Assembly (NCBI RefSeq): GCF_000341285.1
Contig: NW_005178434.1
Location: 88,280-152,279, forward strand
DNA from: Galdieria sulphuraria
Lineage: Eukaryota > Rhodophyta > Bangiophyceae > Galdieriales > Galdieriaceae
Length of the DNA: 64,000 bases
Direction: 5' to 3'
Shown here: positions 20,104 to 32,116 of the stretch, in pieces
How positions within the stretch are numbered: the first letter of the stretch is position 1
Layout: the number at the start of each line of letters is the position of its first letter
Translations under genes and position numbers: made by a program
Notes under the pieces: generated by a model
What the model was told of the DNA's origin: nothing
Databases searched by the model: none
Seen by the model: the letters and a program-made list of their open reading frames with translations, nothing else

Positions 20104-23100
20104 TTATTCAATCAACTTCCCCACTACTTCAGAAACATCTCTTGACAAATTGTTTCTAGAAAACAGAAGATTCAGTTGTTCTTTCACATGGGAGCGCAAG
20201 TTAGGTTCCAACTCTCGCCAGATAGTGAAAGAAGTGGCAATTCTAGCAGCTACTTGAGGATTGATTTTGTCCAGTTTGCGTATTTGATCAGCAACAAACT
20301 TATATCCACTTCCATCAGCCAAGTGGAAAGCATATGGATTCTGTAATGCATATCCACCAATTAATGCATATACATTATTGGGGTTCTTGATATCGAATGA
20401 TTTGTGTTCCAAAAGGTTTTGAACCCTAGAAAGTGTATCTTTGCTAGGAACAAGCGCTTGAACACGAAACCATTTGTCCAAAACTAGAGCATAATAGATG
20501 AACAAAACTCAAAACGCAAACATTTTTTGCATACCTAAATATTCATGTTCCCATTTTCGATAGAACTCTGCCAATGCCATTTCGCCTTCTTCCTTTCCAT
20601 ATATCGACAAAATATTCAAACAAGCCAAAGCATCGGTCATATTATTTGCTTTTCTGAAGTGTTTGAGAGCTAAGCTCACGGCCGTTGGATCCTGAGAACA
20701 ACAAAGGTACTCCAAACAAATATTCTTTAAAGCACGCTTTCCTCGGGATTCCGCATCTAAACGGTATTCACCTTCCAGTTCTCTTTCCAATCTTTGGAGA
20801 ACTGACCAAAAGCTCGAGCTCAAACGTGTCGCAAGTTGACGCTTCAAATGAAGACGTGCCAAATGAATATCATCGGGACGAATAGGCTTCATCCATTGTG
20901 CAATGAACAATTCTGATGGAAGTACAAACATTGTTGAACGGAATCGATGTTCTAAACCCTCATCCAAAAGAGTCATTCGAAAAGCTTCAAATACATCATC
21001 GGATGGTGACATTTCTAGAGATGCCATAGAGTCAGGATTTAAGGACCCTTGAGGCATTCGTCTCACGATATCCAAAATGTACCGAAGTGTCACAGTTTGT
21101 GCAGCATCCCAACGGTTAAACTCATCCTTGTCTTTGGCCATTAAAAAAGTCAAATCATCTGAAGGTTGATCATGTTTCCATGCGAACCTTACAGGAGCAG
21201 AAAAACCTCGAAGCATAGAAAGTCTACTTCCTGGTGGCACGTGATAAAAAGAGAAAGTTTGCTTGGATTCTTTCATATTAAGGACTTTAGATTCCACGGC
21301 GCTTCCATCTCCAACGTCAACCATAACAGGAATTCCATCTCTATCTAGAATTCCCATCTTTATAGGAATGAGCATGGGTTCCTTGACAGGTTGTTCTTCT
21401 GTAGGAGGTAAATATTGTTCAAGATGTAAGTGCAACGTGGATTGGGAAGCATCATATTCTGTAGAAGCACACAGTTGAGGAGTGCCTGCCTGAGAATACC
21501 ATAAACGAAATGGAGTCAAATCCACATGTGGGTTGGCATCTTGATGAGCAGCTAACCAATCGTCACACGTTACTGCCATTCCATCATATCTATCAAAATA
21601 CAAGTCACACCCCTAAACAAAAAAAATATGAGAGAGAGTGTGTGTATATTTCATTGAGTTGAATAACAAAATATACCTTACGGAAACCTTCAGGGCCCAC
21701 AAGATTGCGTAACATTCGAATTACTTCTGCTCCCTTTTCGTATATTGTTACTGTATAAAAGTTGTTAATTTCTATATAGCTTTCAGGACGAACGGGGTGT
21801 GCCATAGGACCAGCATCTTGAGGAAATTGCGTAGTACGTAACCTCATCACATCTGAAATTCTTTTTACAGTACGATTGGTCATATCGGCACTAAATTCTT
21901 GTTCTCGGAAGACTGTTAATCCTTCTTTCAATGACAGCTGAAACCAGTCGCGAAGAGTAACCCGATTGCCTGTCCAATTATGAAAGTATTCATGAGCAAC
22001 TACTGCCTGAATAGCTTCAAAATCAGAATCCGTTGCAGTTTCTGGATTCGCTAATACATATTTAGAATTGAAAATATTCAAACTTTTGTTTTCCATAGCA
22101 CCCATACTAAAGTCATCCACAGCAACGATATTGAAAGTATTCAAGTCATATTCTCGACCATATTGTTCTTCGTCCCATTTCATCGCTTGTTTTAAACAGT
22201 CCATAGCAAACGTCGCTTTGGGTAAATTGCCTTGTTGAACATAAATACAAAGTTTCACCCTTTTTCCTGACATAGTCACAAACCAATCTTCCAAATAGAC
22301 CAGTTTACCTGCAACAAGTGCAAACAAATAACAAGGCTTTCGAAATGGATCCTTGTAAACTGCATAATGATAATTTTCATCAGAACAGCTACCCGACTCC
22401 ACACAGTCTCCATTGCTAAGAAGAACAGGATAATCTTGTTTAGAAGCAACCAAAGTGACCTCAAAGATCGACATTACGTCAGGTCTATCCGGAAAAAATG
22501 TGATTCTACGAAAACCTTCTGCCTCACACTGTGTAAAGAAATTGCTCTTTGATAAATATAAACCCATCAAGGCAGTGTTCTTGGAAGGATTAAGGCTCAC
22601 TTGAAATTCCACTAATGCTCCTTTTCCAGAACCGTCTATGTTTTTGACTATCAAGTGCGCCTTGGAAAGGTCGTAATCCTCTCCTTCTTCCAGCAACCTC
22701 CCATCAACTTTCAAAGAGTTGGGAACGAGTTCGATTACTTCCCTATCACCGTCGAGGTGAAAATGGGCACGGTCGCAGTTACCATATGCATCCGTATTAA
22801 AACGAATGTGAAGTTTAGTCAAAACTCTTGTGTCAGAAGGATCCAAAATGAACTTGAGTTTTACTTGGTCTACCAAAAACTCGGGAGGTTTGTAGTCTTG
22901 GCGCCTCTTGACTCGTGTTCCTTCTACTCTTTCCAACGACTGAGAAGTAGTTGATGAAGCACTACAAATCAATCTTTTCTTTAAGTGTATATTATTGAAT
23001 TGTTTCCAACGCTGCCAAAAAGTGGTTATTCTTCCACGTAACAAGTTGAACGAAAAATCTGTCTTTGAAAGTGCTCTTGTTCCGGTCGATTGTTTCCAAG

Positions 23101-23182
23101 AATTACAAAAACTATAGCTTCTCCATATATTTACTTTCAACAAAGGACTAACCAACCAGGAAACTTGACCACCACAAACCAT
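20104..23182 (-). CDS. M1 family aminopeptidase N (PepN type), organellar
   Basis: Zinc aminopeptidase removing N-terminal residues from peptides. Three exons (21677-23182, 20535-21612, 20104-20483) with introns of 64 and 51 bp give 987 residues. Key features are the GAMENK exopeptidase motif (361-366), the zinc site HEYFHNW with H397, H401 and a third ligand E420 in KEGLTVF, and the bacterial/plant PepN C-terminal helical domains starting after the second intron. The first 95 residues are basic and Ser/Thr/Trp-rich without acidic residues at the start, suggesting an organellar transit peptide, as for plant PepN homologues that clear transit-peptide fragments. Confidence 0.93.
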
Positions 23183-23360
23183 TCGTATCGCCTTGTCTCT
23201 TTCAACAATCGCTAATAATTCTCATTCCAAATAAATTTTTTGTTACATATTGGCAGAAGAATATATTCTCTCTTGTAAAGTAGCGTCCTTTTTGGCTTGT
23301 TTCATAGTAAGATACGCACTAGATCCTTTCAGTGGTTTGAAAACTTCTAATATTCACAAC

Positions 23361-24014
23361 CTACCGATAAATACTGTATGCTGTTAATACCAATACCAAA
23401 GCCCCCAACGCTACCAATAACCATAAGACAATATGAGTTCCACTGCTTTCCGGTTCAGATTCTATATAGCTAACGAACCAAACATAGTCTATATAGAAGC
23501 AAGTCTCTCCTAAGAAGTAGATGATCCAGGCGATAAATCTTCCAGTTGCCAAGTCTGATTTTTCCTTTAAACTGGATACAAAAAGAAAACGTATGTCTGC
23601 AGCTTCAATTAGGGCCACTCCTATGATAAGTAGTGCTACAGCAAAACCATAGATTACCTTTGTGGTCGCAAACCAAGAACTCTTTCCGTATTTGGAATAT
23701 ACCCACCCAAAGATGGCAGCTATTAAGACTGTTATCACGAAATCAAGTATGGCGAAAGTTATAACATAACAATGTTTTCTTCTGGTTTGTGAAGTTGAAG
23801 ATTGGTGGACAGTTGAAGGAGGGACGGAAGAAGGAGGAGGAACGACACTGGACACGTTTGCTCCCCAAGTAGTGTTATAGTAATAAGTTTCGTCACTAGG
23901 ACTAACGTAGGAGACATTTCTTGCTGCGACAGGAATGGAACTTGGAGTGTTTTGGGAACGAGAATCTTGTCTAGTTCCAGGAATGACTCTATTACTTTGT
24001 GGGTAGGAATACAT
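23361..24014 (-). CDS. Unrecognised four-helix membrane protein
   Basis: A 217-residue protein I cannot assign. Residues 1-80 are hydrophilic, Ser/Pro-rich with a PPPSSVPPS stretch and an RRKH stop; after that come four hydrophobic segments (about 83-104, 118-139, 160-182 and 194-213). The layout is reminiscent of small eukaryotic tetraspan proteins, but no motif is diagnostic. It lies between PepN (same strand) and a divergent epimerase-like gene. Confidence 0.65.
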   Translation of the reverse strand: MYSYPQSNRVIPGTRQDSRSQNTPSSIPVAARNVSYVSPSDETYYYNTTWGANVSSVVPPPSSVPPSTVHQSSTSQTRRKHCYVITFAILDFVITVLIAAIFGWVYSKYGKSSWFATTKVIYGFAVALLIIGVALIEAADIRFLFVSSLKEKSDLATGRFIAWIIYFLGETCFYIDYVWFVSYIESEPESSGTHIVLWLLVALGALVLVLTAYSIYR

Positions 24015-24330
24015 CGAGAACTAGTATGGTTGTATTTCCAAGAGCAACGAGTCATCAATATGAAAATCTTTTCCAAATTATAATCAAATTGCCACGTATA
24101 TATTTGAAAGGACTCCGTTTTGCTTGGTTCTTCGAAAGAGAACAACGATAGAAATTTCTAGTTGCAACATGTGAAGAAACCACTTTAACAGGTCAACAAC
24201 AGATATTCCAAGTACTTTTCATTTGTAGTTTAACGAATGATTCTAGTGGGATAAAGTAAGCAACTGGTTGAATGCCTCCCTGTAGATAGGAATTGCTATT
24301 TATAGTAGTATTTGTATTATTTGGCATCGG
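24015..24330. other. Divergent intergenic region
   Basis: About 315 bp between the membrane protein (-) and the epimerase-like gene (+), so it must hold both promoters. No frame or RNA gene is supported. Confidence 0.55.
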
Positions 24331-25347
24331 ATGCGGGATAGACGTCAATCTCAAGGATTGAGCTGGTTATTCGTGCCTTTACTAGCTGAATATTCTTACT
24401 TGAATAGAGTACGCAGGAAAAGTGGGTTTAACTGCAGTACTCTTCATCTCAAGTTTCGAAGGTTGAGGTTCCACGTGAACGTTTCCAAGATGGAAGCTGC
24501 TGGTTCTCGAGACACAAGTTTACTCATTATTGGCGCTGGAGAATTGGGGAAGAGAATTGCGTTTCAGTGGAAAAGTAGATTCGCAAGTCAAAGTAGAGTA
24601 GTAGGAGAAACGCGTACTTCTAGGAACCATTCGGAACTGAACCAGATGGGTGTGGAGCCTCGTCTTCGCCAGGACCCTCAACCAGAGCCATTTTCTTACG
24701 TAGTCTTCTGTGCAAGTCCAAGAGGTAACTCTAGTTACGTAGATGAAGTGAGAAGAGCAATATCTTTGTGGAAGGGAGACGGTAATTTTGTATTTACTTC
24801 CAGTGGTTCGGTCTATCAACAGAATAATGGTGAGATGGTTGATGAACGGACTGCCACTGCAAGTGTTCAAGATTCGAATGCTTCTTCTCAAGCTCTGTTA
24901 ATTGCTTGTGAGAATGAAGTTCTTCAATCTGGAGGTAACGTAATTCGTCTGGCTGGTCTATACAGCAAAGAACGTGGTGCACACGCGTATTGGTTACGTA
25001 CGGGTCAAGTGAAAGGCAATCCAACGGCGCTAGTTAATCTGATCCATTATGATGATGCTGCAAATTTAGTTATTTGTGTGCTTTGTCGCCAAGACTTGCG
25101 CAGTGAGATATTATTGGGTTGTGATAGTCATCCTATTTCTAAACAGGATATTTGTCGATGGGGACAAAAGTTGGATATTTACAGAAATCTACCATTCCCT
25201 AGTTTTGTAGACAATCACGATAGTGGTAAAGGGAAAATTTATAACAATACTTTTACTAGAACAACTCTTTCTGAATGGAGTTGCAAATACAAGTCATTTG
25301 AAGATTTTGTTGTTCAACAAAATTCATCGTCAGTTGGTAACAAATGA
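24331..25347 (+). CDS. NAD-dependent epimerase/dehydratase-like Rossmann protein
   Basis: An extended-SDR-like protein. The nucleotide site LLIIGAGELGKRIAF (GxGxxG) appears near residue 66 of the long frame, then VVFCASPRG, the strand FVFTSSGSVYQ with the Ser/Tyr pair, and VIRLAGLYSKERGAHAYWLRTG, as in the YeeZ-like SDR group. The first ATG gives 338 residues with a basic N-terminus that may target an organelle; the ATG at 24490 (MEAAGSRDTS) would give 285. The Lys of a YxxxK pair is not evident. Substrate unknown. Confidence 0.78.
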   Translation: MRDRRQSQGLSWLFVPLLAEYSYLNRVRRKSGFNCSTLHLKFRRLRFHVNVSKMEAAGSRDTSLLIIGAGELGKRIAFQWKSRFASQSRVVGETRTSRNHSELNQMGVEPRLRQDPQPEPFSYVVFCASPRGNSSYVDEVRRAISLWKGDGNFVFTSSGSVYQQNNGEMVDERTATASVQDSNASSQALLIACENEVLQSGGNVIRLAGLYSKERGAHAYWLRTGQVKGNPTALVNLIHYDDAANLVICVLCRQDLRSEILLGCDSHPISKQDICRWGQKLDIYRNLPFPSFVDNHDSGKGKIYNNTFTRTTLSEWSCKYKSFEDFVVQQNSSSVGNK

Positions 25348-25538
25348 AACGACCGAAGGTTTATACTCTTCAAGTATTATTCTCCACTGCGTTGTTTCGG
25401 TAGAAGAAATGGTTTGTTTTATCTATTTCTTGAGCTTTTGTTTATTCTCTTTGTCTATAGACAGCTTTTTCCATTTCAGAATAATTGCTTATTCAGTCTC
25501 TTCTCTGATTGGGGAAGATTGACGTAAAGAGGACGATT

Positions 25539-27315
25539 ATGGATGAAAGCCGTCAACCGGAAGACGTGGACGATGAGTCACAAAAGCTTCTCTCCTGTAT
25601 AGAAGCCAAAAGAAAGGTACCTTAACGGTTAATACTAGTATTCTTCTCTCAAACTGGAATAGGGTGACCCCGTTGCCTATTTTCAATTTCTTCATCAGCT
25701 GGGAGCGAGTCAAGGTGATTCGCTTTCACATAAGATACTAGCAGTTACCAAAAACGCTACAAAGTTACAATCTGACTTGGATGAGCTGGTATTTCAGTGT
25801 TTGGATTTCGACTGGCTAGCTAATGCATCTTCCGAAGTGGCGCTTGCTTCTTTCACTAACTTTGTATTAACCGTTACCAGTCTCCATGTACACTATGTAG
25901 AACCTGTCATTGCTTCCTTAACCAAGACTATTGTTTGTAAAGACTTTTCCCAAGTCCAGTCTTCAGCAGTGGAAAAACAAACCTTTAAGGAAAGCGAGTG
26001 CTTGAGCGAGATATATCACCAACAGACTTCTCATCTGTTATCACGATTGCTGCAGTTGTTGCAACTCGTGGTCGACTGTTACCCTACTTCTTCTCATATC
26101 GTCTATCGCAGTATTCATGTACACGCTCCTCACAAATTAAGGAGTGTAGTTGATCAAAGGACTTTTATCTATGGAGCTCTGTTGTTGAGCAAGACCTTCC
26201 CGGATATACGACAAGCTGTAGTGTTTCTTATTGTAGAAAAATTGGTGGAAGTGGATACGGAGGCTTCACAAGTACTAAGAAAGGGAAGATATCCACCTCT
26301 GTCGGAGTCTGTCGTTGAAGAGTTGGAAACAAAGGAAATTGCAGATATGGTCAACAAATTGGACAAGTTGATGGAACAAGTATTATTATTTATTCATCAT
26401 TTGGACAGTCCCAGTGAAATACAATCTTATCTTTCATACTTTATGGACTCATTTATCAATCTCGTTCTACCATTGCTGTATCTACGATTTACACCATTTC
26501 TATTCTGTATCATTTATGGTTCCTCTGTAGAAAAAACTCAAGACCTTCTCTGGCAACTTTGGTTTATTTTTACAAATGGAAAGAATTTTGAAGAAACTCG
26601 AATATTCAGTATCAAGTATTGTAGTTTTATGCTTTCACATTTACGAATTGTGAAACGTGAAACGATGATTCAATGGTTATCAATGGCTGTCTCTTGGCTT
26701 CATGATTATTTGGAACTACATGAGCAAAGTGATTCCTATCTTTTTCAAGCAGAAGAAGAGCAGATGCCCATTTCAGGCTCTTGGAGAAGCGATAGTGAGA
26801 GCATTGATGGTGATTGGTTAGCCGAAGAGAATATTCTATTGGACTCTTTGAGCTCTTCTAAAAGGACGAACTTGTATTCGATGGATTTGGCACATCGACT
26901 GTTTTATTGTACACTCGATGCAGTAATTTATGTATTGTTAAGCAGAGGTCATTCTTTGTTATCTTCTGAACAAAACATGCGAATACCCAGTCTTGAAGGT
27001 AACCTTATTGAGAAACTTCGTTCCTTTCGTTTGGCGAGAATTTTGCGTTCATCTCTTTGTCCTTTATTGTTCCTTCCTCATGAACAAGGTCGAAGATTTA
27101 TTTATTGGGCTTTCTCATTGCGACTTTTTGATTGTAGGGATCTACTTGATAGGACATCAGATAAGACAACATTAGACTCGTGGATGAAAGAAGAAAGTTG
27201 CTTATCCATGATACCTTTTGATATGTTGGAGAATTGTGGAAAGTGGTTATCAGAGCTTGTTAGAAAGCCAGATGACTTTGTGGATGATGATGACGACTTT
27301 TCAGAAGATGAATAA
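25539..27315 (+). CDS. RRN3: RNA polymerase I initiation factor RRN3 (TIF-IA)
   Basis: RRN3 bridges Pol I to the promoter-bound core factor for rRNA transcription. A first exon (25539-25616, MDESRQPEDVDDESQKLLS..) joins the long exon (25663-27315) over a 46-bp intron in phase 0, giving 576 residues. Family features are the HEAT-like helices, the APHKLRSVVDQRTFIYGALL and QAVVFLIVEKLVEVD segments, ADMVNKLDKLMEQVL, and the acidic tail (DDDDDFSEDE). The window also encodes an Rrn7/TAF1B-like protein, a direct partner of RRN3 in yeast. Divergence is high, so I rate the name slightly below certain. Confidence 0.82.
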
Positions 27316-27381
27316 AGTTAGTTGGTACAACAAGGTTATAGAGGCAACATTTGGCATGTCTTGATTGTCAGACATTGTACA

Positions 27382-27407
27382 ATATATATATATATATATA
27401 TATATAT
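27382..27407. repeat. (TA)n microsatellite
   Basis: Thirteen TA-type dinucleotides between the RRN3 stop and the LpxK start, likely in UTR sequence. Confidence 0.9.
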
Positions 27408-27472
27408 GTTACATAACTTTTCTGCCAAATTAGACAATATTTTTGAACAAGGTTCTCGTTGGTTTGGCTTTT

Positions 27473-28741
27473 ATGTGGCTGTGGTTTATAAGAAAGAAGA
27501 GAGAGTGTTTAAAGTGGTTTTTGGAACGCCAGTTGAAGAGTCCTAAGAACTCAAGTTTCGCTGGTTTCTATAAGCAACCACTTGTCGAGAACACTCAACA
27601 GAGCCTTCACGTTCGAGTGGTTGATTCACTTCTAAGTTTATGCTCTTATCTTTACTTGTTTGGTTTGAAAGTTCATAGAGGCTGGTATCAATCTGGATTA
27701 GTCAAGTCTAGTCAGTTGTACGTGAAAGAACCAAACGGAAGTAAACGACAAATATTCACTTTTGCAGTTGGGAACTATACGTGGGGTGGCACAGGAAAGA
27801 CTCCTTTTGTGATGTTTCTTTCTAAACTTTTGGTCTCTAGAGGTTATCAACCTGTGATACTTTCACGTGTAAGTGAGACGTTTTCTGTTGACTAGAAATA
27901 TATGTTATGACCATCTATCAAGGGTTATGGTCACAAGGATGAAGCGAAAATGATGATACGACAAGGACTTGCTATTGAAGTCCTAACGGGTTCAAATAGA
28001 GAAGAAGCTTTTCAAAAAGTATTTTCATCGGTCGTATCTTCCTCAACGATGGTAGTTATATTAGACGATGGACTGCAGCATTGGAGGTTGAAGAGACAAG
28101 TCAATGTTTTGATGGTCAATGCAGCTCTTGCATTCGGTGTGAATGGGTACTTTATTCCTCGAGGATCTTTGCGTGAGCCACCATGTGAAGCAGCTAGTCG
28201 CTCCACATGTATTGTGTTGCATCACTGTAATCAGGTTTCCGATTTCCAGTTGCAACAATTGAAAGCTTGGTTCCAAATGCAGTGTCCTGAAAAGCCCATT
28301 TTGACCAGCTTCATGGTAGTTCGGTCACTTTATTTGATAACTCCACTGAGAAAATTGGATGTTTGTTCTTTAGATATCATTGCAAACCAGAATGCTGTCG
28401 TATGTTGTGGAATAGAATATCCGAGTGGATTTCTTCGAACTGTAATGGATTATTGTCATCCTAAACAAGTAAATATGGAAAGTCTCGTGGATCATCATTG
28501 GTTTGTATTACAAGAACTACTGGAAATAGTGCTTAAATGGAATTCCTACTATGCTTCTTGGAACTTACTCATTACCGAAAAAGACTATTATCGCAATGAA
28601 GATGTATTTCATCAACTTGTCCAATACAGAGACGTGACAAAGCATGTGCAAGTATACGTTGTACAAGCAGAATTACAAGTCCACTCAGGGATACAAACAT
28701 TGTCAAAGTTGTTGGACGAAATGAGAGATTCTTTCCAATAG
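27473..28741 (+). CDS. LpxK: Tetraacyldisaccharide 4'-kinase (LpxK), organellar
   Basis: LpxK phosphorylates the lipid A disaccharide; plants retain a mitochondrial lipid A-like pathway. Exon 1 (27473-27868) carries an N-terminal hydrophobic/basic stretch and the P-loop AVGNYTWGGTGKTPF (GGTGKT at 105-110); a 54-bp intron (27869-27922) follows. Exon 2 continues SRGYGHKDEAKMM, VVILDDGLQHWRLKR and NGYFIPRGSLREP, and ends with LLITEKDYYR. All are LpxK signatures. 404 residues; the start is the first ATG in the open frame. A membrane-anchor helix near residues 51-64 corresponds to the bacterial LpxK N-terminal helix. Confidence 0.9.
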
Positions 28742-28761
28742 GAAGCTAATGTCATATTTAT

Positions 28762-30699
28762 TTAAGATTCTGTTCGAGGTTTCATAGCTGGAAACAACAA
28801 TACTTCCTTAATATTATTATTATCAGTCAGAAACATCGTCAGACGATCAAGACCCATACCCCAACCAGCTGTTGGAGGAAGACCGTATTCCAAAGCAACA
28901 CAAAAGTCCTCGTCATGTACCATCGCTTCTTCATCTCCTCCAGCTTTATCTTTTGCTGATTCAAGAAAACGTTGCCTCTGAACGGTAGGATTATTCAATT
29001 CTGTGTAAGCATTCACCAGCTCCTTTCCATTCACGAACAGTTCAAATCTTTCTGTTAGGCCTGGTATCTTTCGATGATATTTTGCCAAAGGACTCATTAT
29101 CTCCGGATGATCACAAACAAAAGTGGGGTGAATACACTGTGGCTCAATAAACTCTCCAAATAACTTGTCCAACATTCGAGCAGTTGTTTTAGGTTCTGGA
29201 CAAATGACATTCCTTTCAGAACAAATTTCAACAAGTCTGTTATGTGTTTCTGCGCTATCTAAAGGTCTTGGAAGCTTTTCTGAAAGATGTTCTTCCAAAG
29301 CATCCAACATGGATAGCCGCCGGAATGGTGGAGTGAAGTCAATCTTAATAGACTCCGACAAATCCTTCCCTTCTGGATGATATTCTATAACATAATCTCC
29401 TGTCAGTTCTTTCACCAGATTAGAGAGCATTCTCTCAGTAAAATTCATAAGGTCTTGATAGTCCCAATAAGCAGCATAAAATTCACATGAAGTGAACTCT
29501 GGATTGTGTGTCATATCAATGCCTTCATTTCTGAAATTCTTACCGATTTCATACACCCTATCCAAACCTCCGACTACCAACATCTTTAAATATAGTTCAG
29601 GAGCTACTCTCATAAACATTTTCATATCCAATTCATTGTGAAATGTAACAAATGGCTTCGCAGTGGCTCCACCAGCAATAGTATTCATCATAGGAGTTTC
29701 GACCTCTAGAAATCCATTTTCATTCAAAAACTGACGCACAAACTGAATGATTTTCGCACGCTTCGTAAAAGTATCTCTAGTTATTTCAGCATTCATGATC
29801 AAGTCCAAGTATCTCTGTCTAAACCTTGTTTCTGGATCCTTCAAAGCAAACTTGGGCAACATACGCAAACATGGGGACAACAACTGCACCTCAGTTGGAA
29901 ATATACTTAATTCTCCCTTTTTCGACTTTCCAGCATATCCTTTTACGCCTACAATGTCACCTCTCCTAAGTAAGTTGTGTGTTGACGTAAAGTTGTCCAA
30001 AGAGTCAGCGTGCCTTGCATCTGCCATAATCTGTACTTTGGCGCCATCTGCTCGCAAGTCATAGAAATATAGTTTGGAACTTGCTGATCTTTTGCTAATT
30101 ATTCTTCCTGCTAAACTTTCCAAAATATCTGTTAAGTGTTCTCCAGCCTGCAAAGAACGGTATTTTTCGATATAATTCGGAATGCTGCAAGTGGTATGAA
30201 ATTTATGCGGGTAAGGGTCCACACCATGCTCCCTCGCTTCTTCAATAAGCTTTGTGCGGAGTTTCAAATACTGAGTGGGGTCCACTTCTTCATCATCTTG
30301 GTTTCTCTTGTCATTCGGCGCAATTTTTGCTTCACTCTCCCTCTTCTGAGACTTTTCTGCTTTCCTTTGTGCTTTTTCCAAACGCTTTTGCGCATTTTTA
30401 CTAAGTGGCTTATTTTCGGCTTCTACTTCAGGTTCTTGTTCAGTCACATCTAAACCGTTCAAAGCTGAAGAAGTAACTGCGACGTCCTTGTCATTATTAC
30501 CAGGATGGGATGAAAAGGACTGCATCCTTACGGAGAACGTCCTTGAAATACTTTTTAAAAAGGTGAGACACTGACGAGAGGCTATATTTTTATGAAATAT
30601 GGTTATTTCCGTATGAAATGCGCACCAATCAATCAATGGAAATGTGCCGACGAGAAAATAGAACAGAAAATTACATTTGTTTATAAGAAACAATGACAT
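28762..30699 (-). CDS. KARS: Lysyl-tRNA synthetase, class II
   Basis: Charges tRNA-Lys. The single exon encodes an N-terminal Lys-rich helix ([19 protein letters not shown]) that binds tRNA in eukaryotic LysRS, an OB-fold anticodon domain ([37 protein letters not shown]), and the class II core with motif 2 [23 protein letters not shown] and motif 3 [16 protein letters not shown]. The first ATG adds 58 residues of hydrophobic then basic sequence before a second ATG (MQSFSSHPG). Two starts from one gene could supply organellar and cytosolic enzyme, as in other eukaryotes, but this is inference. 645 or 587 residues. Confidence 0.95.
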   Translation of the reverse strand: MSLFLINKCNFLFYFLVGTFPLIDWCAFHTEITIFHKNIASRQCLTFLKSISRTFSVRMQSFSSHPGNNDKDVAVTSSALNGLDVTEQEPEVEAENKPLSKNAQKRLEKAQRKAEKSQKRESEAKIAPNDKRNQDDEEVDPTQYLKLRTKLIEEAREHGVDPYPHKFHTTCSIPNYIEKYRSLQAGEHLTDILESLAGRIISKRSASSKLYFYDLRADGAKVQIMADARHADSLDNFTSTHNLLRRGDIVGVKGYAGKSKKGELSIFPTEVQLLSPCLRMLPKFALKDPETRFRQRYLDLIMNAEITRDTFTKRAKIIQFVRQFLNENGFLEVETPMMNTIAGGATAKPFVTFHNELDMKMFMRVAPELYLKMLVVGGLDRVYEIGKNFRNEGIDMTHNPEFTSCEFYAAYWDYQDLMNFTERMLSNLVKELTGDYVIEYHPEGKDLSESIKIDFTPPFRRLSMLDALEEHLSEKLPRPLDSAETHNRLVEICSERNVICPEPKTTARMLDKLFGEFIEPQCIHPTFVCDHPEIMSPLAKYHRKIPGLTERFELFVNGKELVNAYTELNNPTVQRQRFLESAKDKAGGDEEAMVHDEDFCVALEYGLPPTAGWGMGLDRLTMFLTDNNNIKEVLLFPAMKPRTES

Positions 30700-30704
30700 T
30701 CGGA

Positions 30705-31999
30705 TTACTTTCGATTCACCAATAATAAACCTCGAGGAATAAGTTGTGCATCTTGCAAACTTAAAGAATCCAGTTCTGTTTCTGTAAACACTTTCCTCGG
30801 ATAAGTCTGTGCTAAAGAAAAACGAGGAATATCAGGTCGATTCTTCGCCACAAAATCAGCAACTTCTCGCAACTTCATGTGAGGCTCAAACTCACTTTCA
30901 ATTTTACTTCCATCAGGAAAACGTAGCTGTACAACTCCAGGACCTTGGTGACCTGTTGACTGACTAGCACCTGAGTTCACATTAGGCTTTGTATTTTGTT
31001 GTTGTGTCTCAGAATATGACGCTGAATTATTTCCACTACGAGCCAATCTTTCCTGTCGGTCTTGACGAAGTAATTCACGTAATCTTTCTCTTTCCTTTTG
31101 AGCTTCTATTTTCTCTTTTTGTAATTTTTCAACGTGAGCTTTCCTTTTTTGTTCTTCAAGTGCCGCCTTCGCCTCTGCCAACTCTTTACCAGTTTTCATA
31201 CGGTTTCTCTCTTTCTCTATTTCAGCTTTCTTCTCCTCTTCTTGTCTCTTCTTCCGAACCCTTTCCAATGCCTCTTGTGCTCGAGCTCTTTTTTCTTCTT
31301 CCGAAAGAGAAGAACCCTTGAGTGTTTCTTTCATAGCCGCTTCCTCTTCTTCCAAAGGATGGTCAATATCTGGATCCTCCATATGTTCAAATAACCAGTT
31401 CATAGCAGTTTCAACAGATTCGTGTTTGGTTCTGAGCAACGCTCTCTTTGCTCTAACTTCAGGAAATCCCATTTCCAATAGTTGCTTCAAATACTCCTCA
31501 TTATAAAGTGGTTTGACCACGTTTGACGAAGATCTTTCCCCATTTGCCGACTGCTGAGTTCGACCCATGTTCCAGTTGATCGTGTTGCTGGATTCTCCAC
31601 GACCTAAAACGTAACCCTCAGTTGATTCGACACTACTCATATGTTTCTTTATGAGATTCTCCAAAGTATTGGGATCAGCACCAACTAGTTCGTCTACCTA
31701 GAAACAATATAAGGGTGTGGACGAGACAATCACAATAAACTTGCCTTTTTACTATTTTTATAAAAATGAAAAGTTGGCATGGCAGAGATACCACAAGATG
31801 AAGCAACATCTGAGGCTTGGTCCACGTCAATCTTTACAAAGACCACTTGGGGATATTTGGTTGCAAAGTTGTCAATGAAAGGTGCGACAAAGTGACAAGG
31901 TCCACACCATTGTGCAAAAAAGTCAACAACGACTAGCTTACTTGCTGCCTCTTTTAGGACTCTATCAAACTCCGAAAGGTTAGAAACTTGACGAACCAT
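30705..31999 (-). CDS. Thioredoxin-UBA-UBX fusion protein
   Basis: Three domains in one 415-residue protein. Exon 1 (31745-31999) encodes a thioredoxin fold with active site WCGPC near residue 32, closest to TXNL1-type N-terminal domains; the continuation [19 protein letters not shown] is also TXNL1-like. After this come a UBA domain ([22 protein letters not shown]), a long charged coiled coil rich in EEKKRAR, and a C-terminal UBX domain ([30 protein letters not shown]), as in UBXN1. UBX domains bind Cdc48/p97. The 47-bp intron (31698-31744) begins GCAAGT: a GC-AG intron. A redox-active p97 adaptor is inferred. It is divergent from the UBE3C-type ligase (117 bp apart). Confidence 0.88.
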
Positions 32000-32116
32000 A
32001 ACAACAAGGAGTAGAAAACAACACTAGTCCAAAATCGTGAATATCCTATGCTCCATACAAGCGTACTCTTAATGAATTTATTCCAGTCTTTATTTTGTGG
32101 TTTTGAACATTTTCCA

